The notes under the pieces are model-generated. The model had not been told where the DNA came from, did no database searches, and saw nothing but the letters and a program-made list of their open reading frames with translations. Below are positions 9,496-22,972 of a stretch of 64,000 nucleotides of DNA, piece by piece. Each line of letters starts with the position of its first letter. Position 1 is the first letter of the stretch. Source of the DNA: Epiperipatus broadwayi (taxonomy: Eukaryota; Onychophora; Udeonychophora; Euonychophora; Peripatidae). Where the stretch lies: positions 1-64,000 of the forward strand of contig JAQFVV010013376.1 in assembly GCA_028023455.1 (NCBI GenBank). Reading direction: 5' to 3'. Position numbers and translations under genes: made by a program.

Positions 9496-11084
9496 ATATA
9501 TATATAACTATTGAAGGTGGATGCTTGGATATGAAAATGGAATATATTAAAGATATTTTATTTATACATAACTGCATTATTTTCATTTCTGAATACCAAA
9601 TTTTGATGTTAAAGGCAAAAGTCATAAATGAGCTGGTGATGATGATTTAAATGTACTTTTACTGAAGTTGGCATTGAAGTAAAAAGTTGCTTTTATGTTA
9701 TCATCAAACATTTCATACAAACATTGTTAAAAAAGTAAAATCATTATTTTTTAGTTTTATTAAAGCCTATTTAACCATTACAGTTCTCATTAATTTCTGC
9801 ATCGTAAGTTTTATTATTCGTTAATCAACTTTTCAAATAAATTTCTGCATATCTAAGCATCTTAATCACATATTCTTCCTCTCTATTTACATTGCTTTAG
9901 TTTTATTAGAACCTAATAAATGTTTTATTTCAATCAAGTTTTAATTTTTAGTACATTTTCCTTTTATAGACTATTAATTTTTCCAGCTCCTATTCTTTTT
10001 ATTATGCCATTTATGATTTTTTCCAATACATCTTTTATAATTCCTCTGCCTCTAAGTATATATCAGTGCAGTTTTTTTATTTTCTGCATAATTTCATTTT
10101 ATAAAAAATATTTTACTTTTTTTTTAATACTTTTACAATACTAATATTATTTTATAATTTAAGTTTGTCATTCTTCTCTAAAACAACATAATTTTAAGGC
10201 TGCAGTTTCTATTTAATATTTATGAATTGCCCACATAACTAATAAAGCTCTACTCCAAAAAAAATTTCATTAATTAATAAACTTTATTTTAGACTTAATT
10301 TCAATGGTCCACAAGTCTGTTTGTTGTTACAATTCTTGATCTAATGTTTGTATTGAGATTTCTATTATCAATTAACCAACTTATAAAATATTTAAAAGTG
10401 CCACTATTTTCTAAAATTACAAGTTCAATGCTTAAACTGTTTTTCTTTTTTTAAATTCAATTTTATTGCTTTAATAGTATTTACACTTAACTTCAAATCA
10501 AATTTTCTACAAGCTCTGTCAACTATTTTATTACAAATACTACCATATTATCATAAAGTGTTATAAAATAAACTCTCTTATCCTCAATGTTAATTCCATT
10601 CTTATCAAAATAACATTTATTTAAATAATAAAATTATAAAAGTATGCTTATGCTACAAAGCCATGTTTTATTATTTTTATTTATTATTATTCATATTTGC
10701 TTAAAATGCATTTATAAGTCATAATAAAAATATTAATAAAATGTTATATCTTTTCAGTAATTAAATTTCTTTGACTTTGGACATTTTTTATAATCAATAC
10801 AAATTCAATCAATATTTCATTAAGTTAAAACAAAAAAAGAATTAGCAAACAGGCTTTGTCTACTTATTATAAATATTAGAATTATACTAGCTAGATGACT
10901 GCTTCATATAAAATATTAGTTTTATTTTATATTAAGATTTTTTTAAAAAATCAAAACTACAAAATGTGCTAAAATATATATTTAAAAAATATGTCTATCT
11001 GTTAAAAAAATGTATATAAAGAACATAAGAGAAAAACTGCTTTGGCTAATAAATTATCTATGATCACAATTCATTATTCTTACA
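9496..11084. other. A+T-rich DNA without recognisable genes
   Basis: Starts with the right half of the (AT)n target. Open frames such as 9920-10144 are low-complexity Phe/Ile/Leu runs expected by chance from T-rich DNA. Confidence 0.4.
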
Positions 11085-11215
11085 CAAGTTAGTCTGGGGA
11101 TATTGGATGAGTAGACACTAGATAGGAATTTTATGTACACACTTTCTTGCATCCATTGATTACTCTGGCTTACACCAAATGGCGCTTCTACATGAAAAGT
11201 TTAGCATCTGTGAAA
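11085..11215 (+). repeat. Half-copy (right arm) of foldback family FB1
   Basis: From GTCTGGGGATATTGGATGAG to the arm end it matches the right halves of the palindromes at 32.8 and 34.8 kb, including GCATCCATTGATTACTCTGG. The mirror-image arm is absent. Confidence 0.75.
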
Positions 11216-13249
11216 ATTATATTTGTAAATATATATTTCAGATGTTGTTGTTTAATAAACTTTCAGCACTGATATTTCATATACATTTTCAATTCACTGG
11301 ATAATCTTATAGTACTATACAAAAATAAAAATAAATGAAATAATAATGCCAAAATACATAAAAGTAAAAAGATTTACATATATACTGGAATTCATAAACT
11401 AAAAAGTTTCATCTAAAATTTTAAAGTTTAGCATTAATTATCTGTGTTTAAATGTGAGAATAAAATTAGAAATGAAAATTAATTTAATGTATTATAATGA
11501 ATAAAATAAAATAAATACTGATTAACATGTATCAAGGAAAATGATGCATATTGTTAGCATATAAATCTCTCATATTACATAATTATTTGCCTATCTTCAG
11601 AATATTGTTAAATCCCAATGTGCTTTTTGTGAAAGAAACTTTTATTTATAGACTTTCTCCATATCAGTATTTGTTCTCCATTTGCAATTCTTATAATTAT
11701 AGTTAAATTTAAAAAACAAAATATTTGTTTACCTTTAATATATAATTACATGTTTGATTATATATAGTTTTCCCCATGTTGGATTATATTATTGTAAAAA
11801 AAATATGTATTTATTACAAATTTATATATATTTAAAACATATTATTACAATAATTGAGGAAAAAGACATTGTGGTAATTTAAAGATGTTCCAAAGTTGGA
11901 AATAAAATATTCCTGAATGTAAAATGTACATTTGAAATGGTATGTAAAAAAATACTCTATAATAAAATAAAATAAAGTCTAAATAAATTTTTAAGAAAAA
12001 TTAAAAGTAAAAAGAATAATATTTTAAGTCATACATTGTAATATATTATAAAGAGAAAAGTATTATATTTAGATGTTTTGTGTCTATTTTGTGTAGGTGG
12101 ATAGACTTGATATTCTCTATTTATGAAAAATTATTATTTCTAATGAAATGTTTATCATACTGATATTATTTTTATAAAATACCATATTATGATAAAATAT
12201 GTAAGAGAAGATAAAACACTAAAGAGAATACACAATTGACACTTTACTAATTTTGCAATTACTGAATGAATATCAGAACAAATACAATAAATTTTAACAG
12301 ATAATGCAATAAATTGAAAAATTAAATTAAAAAATCTCTAAATAAAAACTTGAACCATTATATCAAATTCAAATACAAGATAAAAAATAACTACCAGAAT
12401 CTCATGAAAATGATTTTTGTTCTCAAAGAAAATACAAGATAAGGTACAGGAGAGGTTTGTTGAATTTTTAGAATGCAGAAAAAAATTGAAGATTTTTTTT
12501 AAAAAAGGTTCAAGACTTTATGCATAGAACTCAATAAATTTCCTTATAAAATATATAAGACAAAAAATAAATTTAAAAAATATAAAGAAAAGTTTAAAAA
12601 AAATGAAATGAAAATGAAAATATTGAAAAGAAATATAAAATAAGAAGAAACATTTAAAAATGCTACTAGTGCTAGAGCAAAATCATGAAATAATTTACAA
12701 ATATAAAAGTAAAAACATAGAGAAAAATGTTAGCTATAGATTAAAATTATTTAGCATTTGTTGCTAAAAATTATTTGAACTCTTTGTTCCATGGAATACT
12801 AATGAGGACACAATTAAATTGTAATATTAATATTACCCAAAATCAAAGAAATATGGAAAAGTGAGGGCATCCAGAGAATAATGTCTGCACAGATATCTCT
12901 TCAAGACTATAATTTAAAATAGGTTTTTATAATTACAAGAGATGAAATAAAAAATTTTGCTTCAAAGTTCATTAAAAATCTCAGATATTCTTATTCTTGA
13001 AACTGCTGGTGCATAAATATAAATATTAAACGATTGCATTAATAGTCAAAATATAACAAGAAAGTGTTAGTCAAATTTATGGCAGAAATCAGGAGTCAAT
13101 TCAATTTTTTAATTATTTTTATACAATACAAAATAAGAGAAATAAATAGCGTATGTAAACAGCAAAATACTTTTCTCTTAATATTATTTTTCAGTATTTT
13201 ATATGTAATATAAATAAATAATACAAAAACTTTGTCAGATAATGAAAAT
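11216..13249. other. A+T-rich DNA without recognisable genes
   Basis: No open frame above about 60 codons, no RT, transposase or repeat motif that can be supported on either strand. Confidence 0.4.
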
Positions 13250-13594
13250 TATTCTTTCGATATAAAGTGTGATAAACAGAGCAGCTAAAATTCGAAAATC
13301 ATTGATCACAAAAACTATTTGCTAAGTGCTTTCGATACTGGGTACCAGATTCATGGCGACATATTGGAACTTAATGGTTAATCTTCCAGTGCATGCTCAG
13401 TAGAACACTAGTGTTACACTGACTGATAACACTAGTATTCCATTAAGCATGCATTGGAATATTAACTGTTAAGTTCCAATATGTTGCTATGATTCTGGTA
13501 CATGGTACCAAAAGCACTTGGCAAATAGTTTTTGTGATTAATGTTTTTTTAAATTTTAGCTGTTCTGTTTATCACACTTTATACGTGAAGAATA
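13250..13594. repeat. Foldback palindrome, arms ~167 bp
   Basis: The left arm (13250-13416) and right arm (13427-13594) are imperfect reverse complements with a 10-base loop. Anchor segments include AAGTGTGATAAACAG, GGTACCAGA with ATATTGGAACTTAA, and AACACTAGTGTTA at the apex. No coding capacity. Probably a palindromic MITE; a target duplication could not be identified. Confidence 0.85.
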
Positions 13595-16514
13595 CATAAT
13601 ATAAATATATATATTAATTATAACAATTTTTTATATAAAAGTACTATTTTTATTGAACTTTCTTTGACTTTAAATACTTTCTTTTAAGTAATTCCAATTT
13701 ATTCATCATGTATTAAAAAATAATGAAAAAATAAATACTTTCTATATATATTTTTTTTTACTAATGATTACAAATGTTAAATTTTATACTGCCTGGGTGG
13801 CTGATTATCCTAAATAAAGTATTATGAATTTAAAAAGATATCTGCCCAAAAGAATTGAGATCTAAAAACAATATGAGAAAAACTATTTTGTCAAATATAT
13901 TGTCCATTGCAAAATATAATTTTTCTTTGTTCTTCAAAATTTCATTATTGATATTAGGTATATTTTAATTCACTATAAAAAATAAGTTGTACATAATTTT
14001 ACTATCATAACATACAAAAATACAAAATGTTATATGTTTATACTTGACTGAATATAATAGAAAAATGGCAATTAATTTATTATACTAAAATGGATAAAAT
14101 AAAAAAAGAAGAAAACTAATTATTTGCTTGGCTACAGATTTATATTAAATCCCAATGTGTTGAAAGTCATGTGAAACCCTTTTACAGATTTTATATATGA
14201 TTTACGAATTGAAAATCTGTTTCCCATCTCCAAATAACTTTTATAGTAGCAAGTTCATTGAATGATACCATAATCTTTTATGATATACTAAAAAAAATTC
14301 TTTGTTTATTATAGCACAGTGCAAGTGAAGAAGAATTATTACCATCTAAATAGAATTACAATCTGACACTGTGATAGTAAAATTCATGGATCATTACATT
14401 ATTTATTATTTGTAAATTTATTATTTTTTCTTTTAAGAAAGATGGTATAATTAGGATAGTTAATAGAAAACCCATATGTGCAAATTTAGAGATGTTTTTG
14501 GATGAAAAGTGAAATACTAATGGATAAAATATGAATTTAAACAAGTTGAATAAAAAAATAACCAATGTTATAATAAGATAAAATGGCTGAAATAATACCT
14601 AAAATAAACAAACATAAAAAAGAATGAGACTTAAATATCTTGCATTATATTTAAGTATTAAAAAAAGGAATTCTTAATTTACCATTACATCTTATTATGG
14701 ATTTCCTTTAAAATGCGTTGTTTTTATACTTAAATAACTGTAAGTTCAATTTTATTGCCATTATTTTATTGTAATAAAAAAGTATTTAATTTGAAATTTT
14801 ATATGTGCAATGAAGAGTAAGTAAATGATAGAAGAATGAGTGATTTAATTAAAATAGCAGTAATAATTAGATCATTATTATTATACCAGGATACATGTAT
14901 TAGTCTTGAATTATATTTAATATGGCTGTATAATATTCAAGGTCTAAAATCATAACCTAATTCTAAAATAGTGGATTCTTCTAAAAAAAATCCTGATATC
15001 TAAGTTATTCAGTACTCCTTACTAGTTATTACATTTTAATTATTTTTATTAACAAATTGCATTTATTTAAAATAATATTTTGAGAATTGTCTCTTTACTA
15101 ATTGTGTAAACTTATTTAAGTCTAGTTGCAGTCCCATTTAGAGATAGAAAAATTAAACCTTGATACATAGGTACTTTATATATAAGTATAATTATTTTCC
15201 TTTCTTTTTTCTTATTATCAGTGTGTTGGTGCTTCCACCATTTGTTATATTTTTTATCACCATTTATTTTAAATAAAACACTTTAATTAAAATATTATAC
15301 TATAGAAAATTGTAGTTAATGTGAAGAAAACATGGTTAATAAATAAAGATTGCATTTGAAAATGTTAGATTTGATAAGGATATTCCAAGACAAAGTAATG
15401 ACCACTACCATACCTTAAATGATACAGAATTTAATAAACTTATGAATTTATTGCTATTATTTTTTATTTATGTACTTTTTTGAATAGCATTTATTTAAAG
15501 GAGAAAATATTGATATAGGTATATTATGTCTTCATTGTATATTTAACAATTCAAAACAATTTACTCTCAAATGCCTTTCTTCACAATTATAAAACAAGCA
15601 TGTAACTATTATATTTTAATCATAAGTATGACACACATGCCTTAAAAATGTAACCGACAATAACTTATTAATTTAAAATAAAGTCTATTTTTTATTCCAT
15701 AGAATTCCAATTAAGCAAATGTTTGTATATCTGTGTGAGTACATGTTGTATGCAAGTACCTTTTTAGGTGCTGAGAATTCTTTGGTTGTTCATATAGGGC
15801 TTGAAACTATCAATCACAAGTGATAGAAGCTTGCAGAAATTGTAAGAACTACCTAATATTAAATTTAATATTGTTAGACTTACAAGAAAAAGTGAATAAA
15901 CAAATGATTTGAAAATGAATGCATGCTTTACTATAAATGTACAAATACTGAAATCACAATTGAAATGGAATTTATTATAAATAAAAAGTGAAAAAACAAC
16001 ATTGTGAAAATTGGAGATATATCACATTAGTGGAAGATATTAAATACAGATAACTTAGATTTATTTTCTAACAAGTTATTATTTTGTAAAGAAGTGAAGG
16101 ATTCTTATATCGATGAAAAGAATGTTTTGATCATACCAAACAATGTTTTAAAGTTGTTTTGAAAGATTTTATTTCTATAATTGAAAAATAAAAGAGTTGT
16201 GGATACATCTAGATAAGGAAGCAAAAATAAAAAGGAAGTAGAATTGTAAAAAATAGGAAATGGTCATGAAAAGTATCTGATTAAAATATAGTAGATATAT
16301 AAGCATTATTGCAAAGTTAGAGACAAGAATTATAAAGAAAATCAATATTAATAATTACAAACATTTCAACAAATTTAAATTAGAACATGCAAATCAATTG
16401 AAAATATTAATAGAATTTAATCGTTTTGAATAAATTCGATAAGTTTCTATATTAATGACCACTATAAGATAGCCAATACAAAAAAGTACCATTTCTTAGT
16501 AAATATACCAGTAA
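13595..16514. other. A+T-rich DNA without recognisable genes
   Basis: Scattered homopolymer runs and short open frames only (for example 14356-14565 minus). Nothing resembles an exon, RNA gene or known transposon. Confidence 0.35.
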
Positions 16515-17700
16515 TATTTCTCATGGTACTATTTAATTTATTATTCAGAGGATTAATACAAGAACTGTTTCGCCAAACAGGAACAAAAAATTTACCAGTG
16601 AAAAATAATGCTAAGGAGGTTGTTCATAAAATATTTGCACCACAGCCCCAAGTAGATCCTGACATATTTTTAAGAAGTTTGTTCTTAAAAATTAATTTTG
16701 ATCTATGAGGAAAATAAGTTAGCATATAATCCAAGATCATTCCTAAATAGCATGGGATAGCATCATATTTCAGATTACTATTGCAAAAGATTATTTTCAA
16801 ATTATGAGAAGATTTTCTGTTGTTTAGATAAAAAATTGGATATACTGTCTTCCTTAAATCTTTGAAAATTATTCAATTTTTTCATATTTTTGTATAAGAG
16901 ACTTTTTTATTTCAGGAAATAATCTCTTTGGAGAAATCAAATTAATATTGCAAGCATAGATGAATGTCTTGCCTTCTGTATAAGGAAGATCATTTATGAT
17001 TACTCTGTGGCAATTCAATTTGTAAAATTATATGTCTATTATAATGATCATTAAATGTCACTGGAATTTATCTATTGGAGAGCATTTTGTCAAATAAATT
17101 AATGGTTTTTCTATAATTAAGAATTTCAAAACTTTAGGAAAAGTCCAGTTTTTTCTGAAGTTAAATCAATAAAGATAACACCAGGTGTTAAAGATAAACC
17201 TTATTCTCAACAGCCCCTCTCTATCCCAAAACCAGTCTGCTCTATAAAAAACTGAATTTTGATTATTGATAAAATTCTTGTTAATATGATTTTTCAAAAA
17301 CCTATCATAAACATATAATGATAGTGGATAATTTTTTGGACTATTGCTGGATTGTTTGATTTTAAGGTTGCTATAACTTTGCTTGTATGCCAAATTTTTG
17401 GAATGTTGTATGCATAAAGTTACTAAATATTTCTGTCAATTTGCTTTAGTTTTAGGTCCTTTTTTTTTTTTAGAATCTGCTTCTATGGTTGTTCCTGATT
17501 TAGAACAACCAAAGGTAAGTTTGATTTCACCAACATCCACTGATTTTATTAGATCGCTATTATAGGAATATTGTGAAAGAAATGCTACTAATTCTACTCT
17601 AATGATATTTTTTACTCTTACTATCAAACTTGGGTTTAGAAATATACTATGATAGCCTTCCCGTGGCTCATCCTACAAGTAATATGTATTAATATGTGAA
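16515..17700 (-). pseudogene. Degenerate LINE reverse transcriptase (Jockey/CR1-like superfamily)
   Basis: Read on the minus strand, RT blocks appear in correct order despite stops and shifts. These are KKKKGPKTKAN near 17440 (with a stop just after), SSNSPKNYPLSL near 17330 (canonical PKNYRPISLL), and NDLPYTEGKTFIYACNINL near 16980. That last block is the palm region, with FIYAC standing where FIYADD is expected, so the catalytic pair is gone. Then come KYDAIPCYLGMILDYML near 16760 and SGSTWGCGANIL with FVPVWRNSS near 16590, matching the C-terminal segments GTTWGA and APVW seen in many invertebrate LINEs. The endonuclease domain is not recognised upstream. The copy is old and cannot encode an active enzyme. 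Short open frames at 17166-17393 and 17436-17627 are parts of it. Confidence 0.78.
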
Positions 17701-18430
17701 ACTAATGTTTCACATGGAAATCGGGTTTTATCTTTGTAAATTCCTGGTTAAGCCAGTATACTATAAAAAATGTCAAATTAAAATGATTTGGATGAGCAGA
17801 TATAATAAATGCAAAGATTTTTAACCACACAATGAAAAATAGAAAGATATATGTCAAAAGTAACAAGAAAATCCTAAAAATCAAGATGTGAGGATTAGAA
17901 AATAAACCATTTGTCACTGACAGCATTGGATGAATTAAGAGGTTGAAATAGAGCTGAGATGAATATGTTGCTTGACCACAACAAAATAATTATACAGTTA
18001 TTGTATTATATAAAATTGTAAAAGATATCAAAAGAGTTCACATATTGAATTGCTGGATAGTATAAAAAGGTTTGCTGGAATGATGCACAAATGAGAAGTT
18101 ATGGAGAAACAAAATCAAACTCAGAAAAATATTTATAAACAATGATAAAAATAATTTTTGGTATTCATTATGAATTCAATTCACAAAATAAACCAACTCT
18201 ACAATAACATCAAATTCAAAAAAATCTGGAATATTAATTTTACAATGCAGCACATAACTAAAATTTGATTATTAGTCATTATAAAATAAAGTATTGAGAA
18301 TGGCATGAAATTGCTGGAAGGGCTTTCAAATAAATATTAATAAACTACAAAGAGAAACTGCAATCTTAACTATAGGTCACCTGTACATTCCTGCAATTAT
18401 AATTATTCCCATTGATCACTAACCTTTTCA

Positions 18431-18431
<1 letters not shown>
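17701..18431. other. Unassigned; possible 5' remainder of the LINE relic
   Basis: A minus-strand open frame at 17702-17926 lies upstream of the LINE reverse transcriptase in the same orientation, but no endonuclease motif could be recognised. The rest is A+T-rich and gene-free. Confidence 0.25.

Positions 18432-18463
<32 letters not shown>
18432..18463. repeat. (AT)16 microsatellite
   Basis: Uninterrupted AT dinucleotides, followed within 20 bp by ATCCAGGTACATCC, which also occurs inverted at the right end of the 20.7-21.3 kb palindrome. Confidence 0.9.
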
Positions 18464-18465
<2 letters not shown>

Positions 18466-18512
18466 GTTATCCAGGTACATCCATGTATAATTTATTGTGC
18501 ATATATATATAT

Positions 18513-20669
18513 TGTAATGATCCGGAGAATAGCACTTAACGGTATCTGTACTACAGGGCGCCATCTAGGCATTTGAACCTAGAAAAATCTATAAAGTAGG
18601 CAGATACATAAGTCAAAAAAAAATTTTTTTTTTTTTTTAAATATTTTGGTTCCGGTCATTAGCCCATGTCACTAGCTCAGTGGAATAGCAGAGATTAAAT
18701 AATATAATCTAAGAGTATATAAAAAAAGAATAAAATAAGCCACTGCCAGTAATTAACATACAAACATTTATTAACGCACATATATAAGATTTAAAATTAT
18801 TTTAGCATCAGTTTACCTTTTAAAATTTAACTTACATTTTTAACTTTGATTTTAATTTACATTTTAATTTTTACAACTTTACATTTTAATTTTTTATAAG
18901 TTCGCACAGAGGAGTTTATAAAATTTGTTTTAAAATGTTGAGTATAGATTGGTTACATAGATTACAACGGTTAAAAACATTTCAAAATAAACATAAACAA
19001 TCAAAATATAAAATCATTGATACCGACAATTGCAGAGGGAAATTTATAAATAACCCAATCGTATTCACCATAAGATACTTGCATTGTCACCAATAACTTA
19101 AAAGATCTCTGAATAAATACATTATAGATACTCACCGTAAGGTATCATTATTTATTGAATGTCTATATATTTTGATCAAATATGAAAACCCAAAACATAA
19201 TTAACCGATAACCAATTCATGCAAGTGTCTATAAACAACTTAAATTTAATGCATTTTTATTTACTATCGAGTATGAATAGACTATATAGATTTGCATTTG
19301 AAAATAAAACATTCTATCCCTATTTAACCTTAGGCTAAAGGTTCGCAGCCAAAACTGGTGTCAATTTATCTGATATATCGATGCATTCAATGTAATACAA
19401 AATACGGCAGCACCAAAAAGTTAAGAGAAGAAATTGCCTTTTGTCAAATAGGAATATGACATCTATCTGACAAGAAGAGCAATAAAAAAAAATCCATAGA
19501 AAGGAACTGCGTTCTCTGTCTTATAATTCCTTCCATAGGCAAATGGGTGAGTGCGGCGTATGAAACGATTCTGCCCGTAGCGAATCTGATATTACATCTA
19601 CTAAACACACCAATATATCCCATCCATTGACCCAATTCAACTACGACACAAATAACCTAAGATTACTCTCCCCTAATATAACTTTACAAATCTATACATC
19701 CATTCATGCCCGACTTAAGTTTAACATTTATATAATTTAACTTAACGGAAAACAGAAATCATAATAAAACTTAAAGAACAAAAAATAAATAAATGGAAAT
19801 GATTTTAACTAAAAAAAAAAATATCAAATAACATTATTAATATTAATTTACGTTGGTCAGATAGGATTCTATTTGTATTTTTTATATATGGAAAGTTTTT
19901 AATTTAATGTTCATAAATTATAAAGTTCTTATGGTTTTTTAAACAGTTCATCTTCATATGTTCCTTGCCATTTGAACGTGAATTCCCATGCTGTCCTAAA
20001 AAGATTGGTATCCATTTAGCCATTGTTTTATTTATTCATTTGGAGGTTTTTTAGTTTAGTTGGTTCTCAATGTAGAAAACGATAGTTCATTTCTCTTTCT
20101 TTCTTTGGCAAAACTGAAGGGACTGAAGAGTGCGTCTTTTCAATCCCTTCTCCTTCACTTCTGCACTAACACATATCTGTCACATCATAAATAATCAATC
20201 CTTAATAATTTTCAAACTTGTCCTTTTATATTTATTTGAAGGATTGAATTTACATTACATCATCGATGTGATGGTCCTTTCGCTGAGGTCCGATTCCATA
20301 GGGATTTCTTTTTATTTGCTAAAAGTTTCTATTGTTTTCCTACCTGACTGATGTTTTTACATTTAAATGCCCAAGGCTGGTTTACATTTAACTAATTAAA
20401 ACAATCATTTCCATTTCTGATTAATTAATGTGTTTTCCAAGATTAAAGATATATTTTTATCTCTAAATCTTTTTAGGTTTTTGTTTTTAAAATACCTTTC
20501 TATTTTTAATAAAAGTTTTATTTTAATAATTTTTTTTTTTATCTGTGCGATTTATATATATGAGTTTAAGATGATATTTAATTTCAATTTTTAATTCTTA
20601 AAGAAAATTTTTAAATGCGAACATGTTTAATAATAAAAAAACAATGTAATGTCGTCTGTGCTTGTTACA
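18513..20669 (-). mobile_element. Solitary Gypsy-type LTR, copy B
   Basis: It begins TGTAATGATCC and ends GCTTGTTACA, a TG...CA terminus, with AT repeats on both sides. Matching segments to copy A include CACTAGCTCAGTG (18670), AAGCCACTGCCAGTAAT (18737), GCATTTGAAAATAAAACATT and CATTCATGCCCGACTTAA (19701). It is about 270 bp longer than copy A, the extra lying near 18930-19250. On the minus strand the polyadenylation-type GTTAATAAATG precedes U5. The 63-codon frame at 19444-19635 has a diverged counterpart in copy A but no recognisable domain. Confidence 0.65.
18565..18582 (-). promoter_or_regulatory. Conserved U5 hairpin of LTR B
   Basis: CTAGG/CCTAG arms adjacent to GGGCGCCAT. The position and flanks equal those in LTR A, and one base pair differs by a matching double change. 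Confidence 0.45.
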
Positions 20670-20702
20670 ATATATACCAACTTTTCAGCTAAGAAACACT
20701 AA

Positions 20703-21345
20703 TCATCAACTGGATAATAAATATATTGAAAATAATTGTAAAGATGCTGTAAACATTGACATATAACAATAATGCATGTTCTATTAATAGTAGATAAAAA
20801 TAATAAATATAAGAAATTATTTGGATTAATGAGTTTTTAAAATTTACATGTATAATTATGTTCATTGATATCATCTGGTTTTTAAAGATCTCAATGGCTT
20901 GACTGACCTGACATTGTTGGAAAGTGTCACATCTGGATAGCATTCTTATGTTAGAAAAATTAATACTGTGACCTGTATCTATAGCATGGAAAGATGGTAC
21001 ATCAATGCTAGAAGAGATGAACCCTAATTAACATCAGCACTATCTCTCCATATTATAGATACAGATCATAGTATTGTTTTTGCTCTAAAAAAATAAGATG
21101 TGACACTTTCCAACATCAAATCAGAGAAGCCATTAAGATCTTTAAAGGCTAGATTGTATCAATAAACAAGCTGATAAATGCAAATAACCTTCTATTTGGA
21201 AGAATTTTTTTAAAACACATTAAACTAAATAATTTCTTATATTTATTATTTTTACTTTTTATTAATAGAATGTTCATTATTGTTGTATGTCAATCTTTAC
21301 ATCACTTCTACAATTACTTTCATTATGGATGTACCTGGATAACAT
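20703..21345. repeat. Foldback palindrome, arms ~300 bp
   Basis: Left arm about 20710-21005 and right arm about 21030-21335. Matched inverted blocks include AATAAATATAAGAAATTATTT, CAATGGCTTNNCTGA and GGAAAGTGTCACATCT. The arms carry many substitutions and some indels, so it is an old copy. The open frame at 20689-20943 lies wholly in the left arm and is not convincing coding sequence. Confidence 0.85.
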
Positions 21346-22972
21346 ATCACTTGTATCTGTAGCCCAAAAAAATTTTAATAACAAAATAGGTTTTCTTGGA
21401 TCATGAGTTGCAATTAGGCCATAACTTTGATATCTCTATGGCTGACCTTGTTTGTTCCAAGAGCGATGACAGAATGAATGAAACATGGTCAATAGCTAAA
21501 GATCATTGCATCATCAAAAAAAGATGTAGCACCTGTCATTCTAAAAAATGGCACTTGTAGAAATAACTTTTGTCATTATGTAAATCTACACCTAAATATT
21601 CAATTTTATGATAATCTATTATTTAATATTCAAAAGTAACTTTAAATCTATATCTCAATTTCCTTTAGTTGCATAATGCTCTGATTATGATACTATTTAG
21701 TATTGAAAGTGCTCAGTTTTAAATAGATTTTCTTTACTACAAATTCAAACCTGTTTTGCTATTAAAATGTTTTGACATTTTTGAACCATTACATTTATTC
21801 CAAAAACCAGTGTAAAAAAATATTCTAGGATTATATATATATATATACATCCCATCAACAGTTTTCATCACTTTAGTTGCATCTTTTATTCATTAACCTT
21901 CTCTACTTCTAAATTGGCAATCAGATAGAAAATTTTGATATATCAAAAATTCATCTATTCAAGATTCACAGCAGTATTTTAATCATAGAAGAGATAAAAT
22001 TATTTTTTTTAAAATTTCACATTTTACTATAGATCTTTTGTGCAATTACATTCATATCAATCATTTCCCTCAAATTTTTCATTTATATGTTTCAATATTT
22101 CAACTGATATCTTTTTCATCAATCTTAGGCCTTAGCTAGTTTTTATTTCAGTTAATGATTTTATATCTTCACCCTTCGTTATTGTATTATCCTTATCTTT
22201 TATTAATTATTATTATAAATGTAAGACTTATATTAGTTAGTTGGCTACTTTAAATAAATAATTTTTTACATTGAGAATTTAAGAATGAATCAAATTTTGT
22301 GTTCAAAAACTAAGTTACACTAATTTTTTATTTAAAAAACGTTGTCTATCAATCTAAAAGAATAGAGATGAAGGAAATACAAAAATAATTATCTTCTCTT
22401 TTTCATTTTCTATAAATGAAAGAATTTTTATTTGTATCATATACATGATATATAATTTTTATCTTTTTCAGTGTATCTATTTTTTTACTAATAATTCATT
22501 TCTATCTACAATCACAATTTCATTACTCCATTTCTCCATCTACTATTAATCTACCTTTTTTAAAATTCATCTATTTTCACATTTCATTATATTTTCTTTA
22601 ACACTTTTCCCTCCTAACTTTATTTATTTCATGCCTCTATTTACTGTTAATACTTCAAAATGTAGAGTGCCAAAAGTATTGTATAAAACTGATAAGATCG
22701 TATTTAGTCTTTTAGGGGCTTGAAATGTGCTCCATCAAAGTTGCAACTTTCCTAATTACCATGTTAACCTTCTATCTTTAAAGAAAAATATAATATTAGT
22801 CAAAAATAAACATTTTTTGACTTTATTTAAAAATTGGCATATATTGCTTACTTTTGATAGCCTATATTTTATACTTTTGGGACAATTCAAATTTTTTTAA
22901 ATTCTTTCTGCTGTTTTATTAACATCTCACTTATAATATTTAAAATACAAGTATATTTTATATACCTGGAGT
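21346..22972. other. Unassigned; mostly A+T-rich
   Basis: Positions 21397-21560 are more complex in composition than the flanks but match no recognised element. 21833-21846 is a short AT repeat. Nothing else can be supported. Confidence 0.3.

Noticed and set aside
19444-19635. 63-codon minus frame in LTR B with a partial match in LTR A
   Set aside because: The match follows from DNA similarity of the two LTRs; stops interrupt it in LTR A and no domain is seen.
18513-20669. LTRs A and B as DNA transposons with TGTAA/TTACA terminal inverted repeats
   Set aside because: Ends are TG...CA with a polyadenylation region inside, and the end matches the 5' LTR of the Gypsy element; an LTR explains all of this better.
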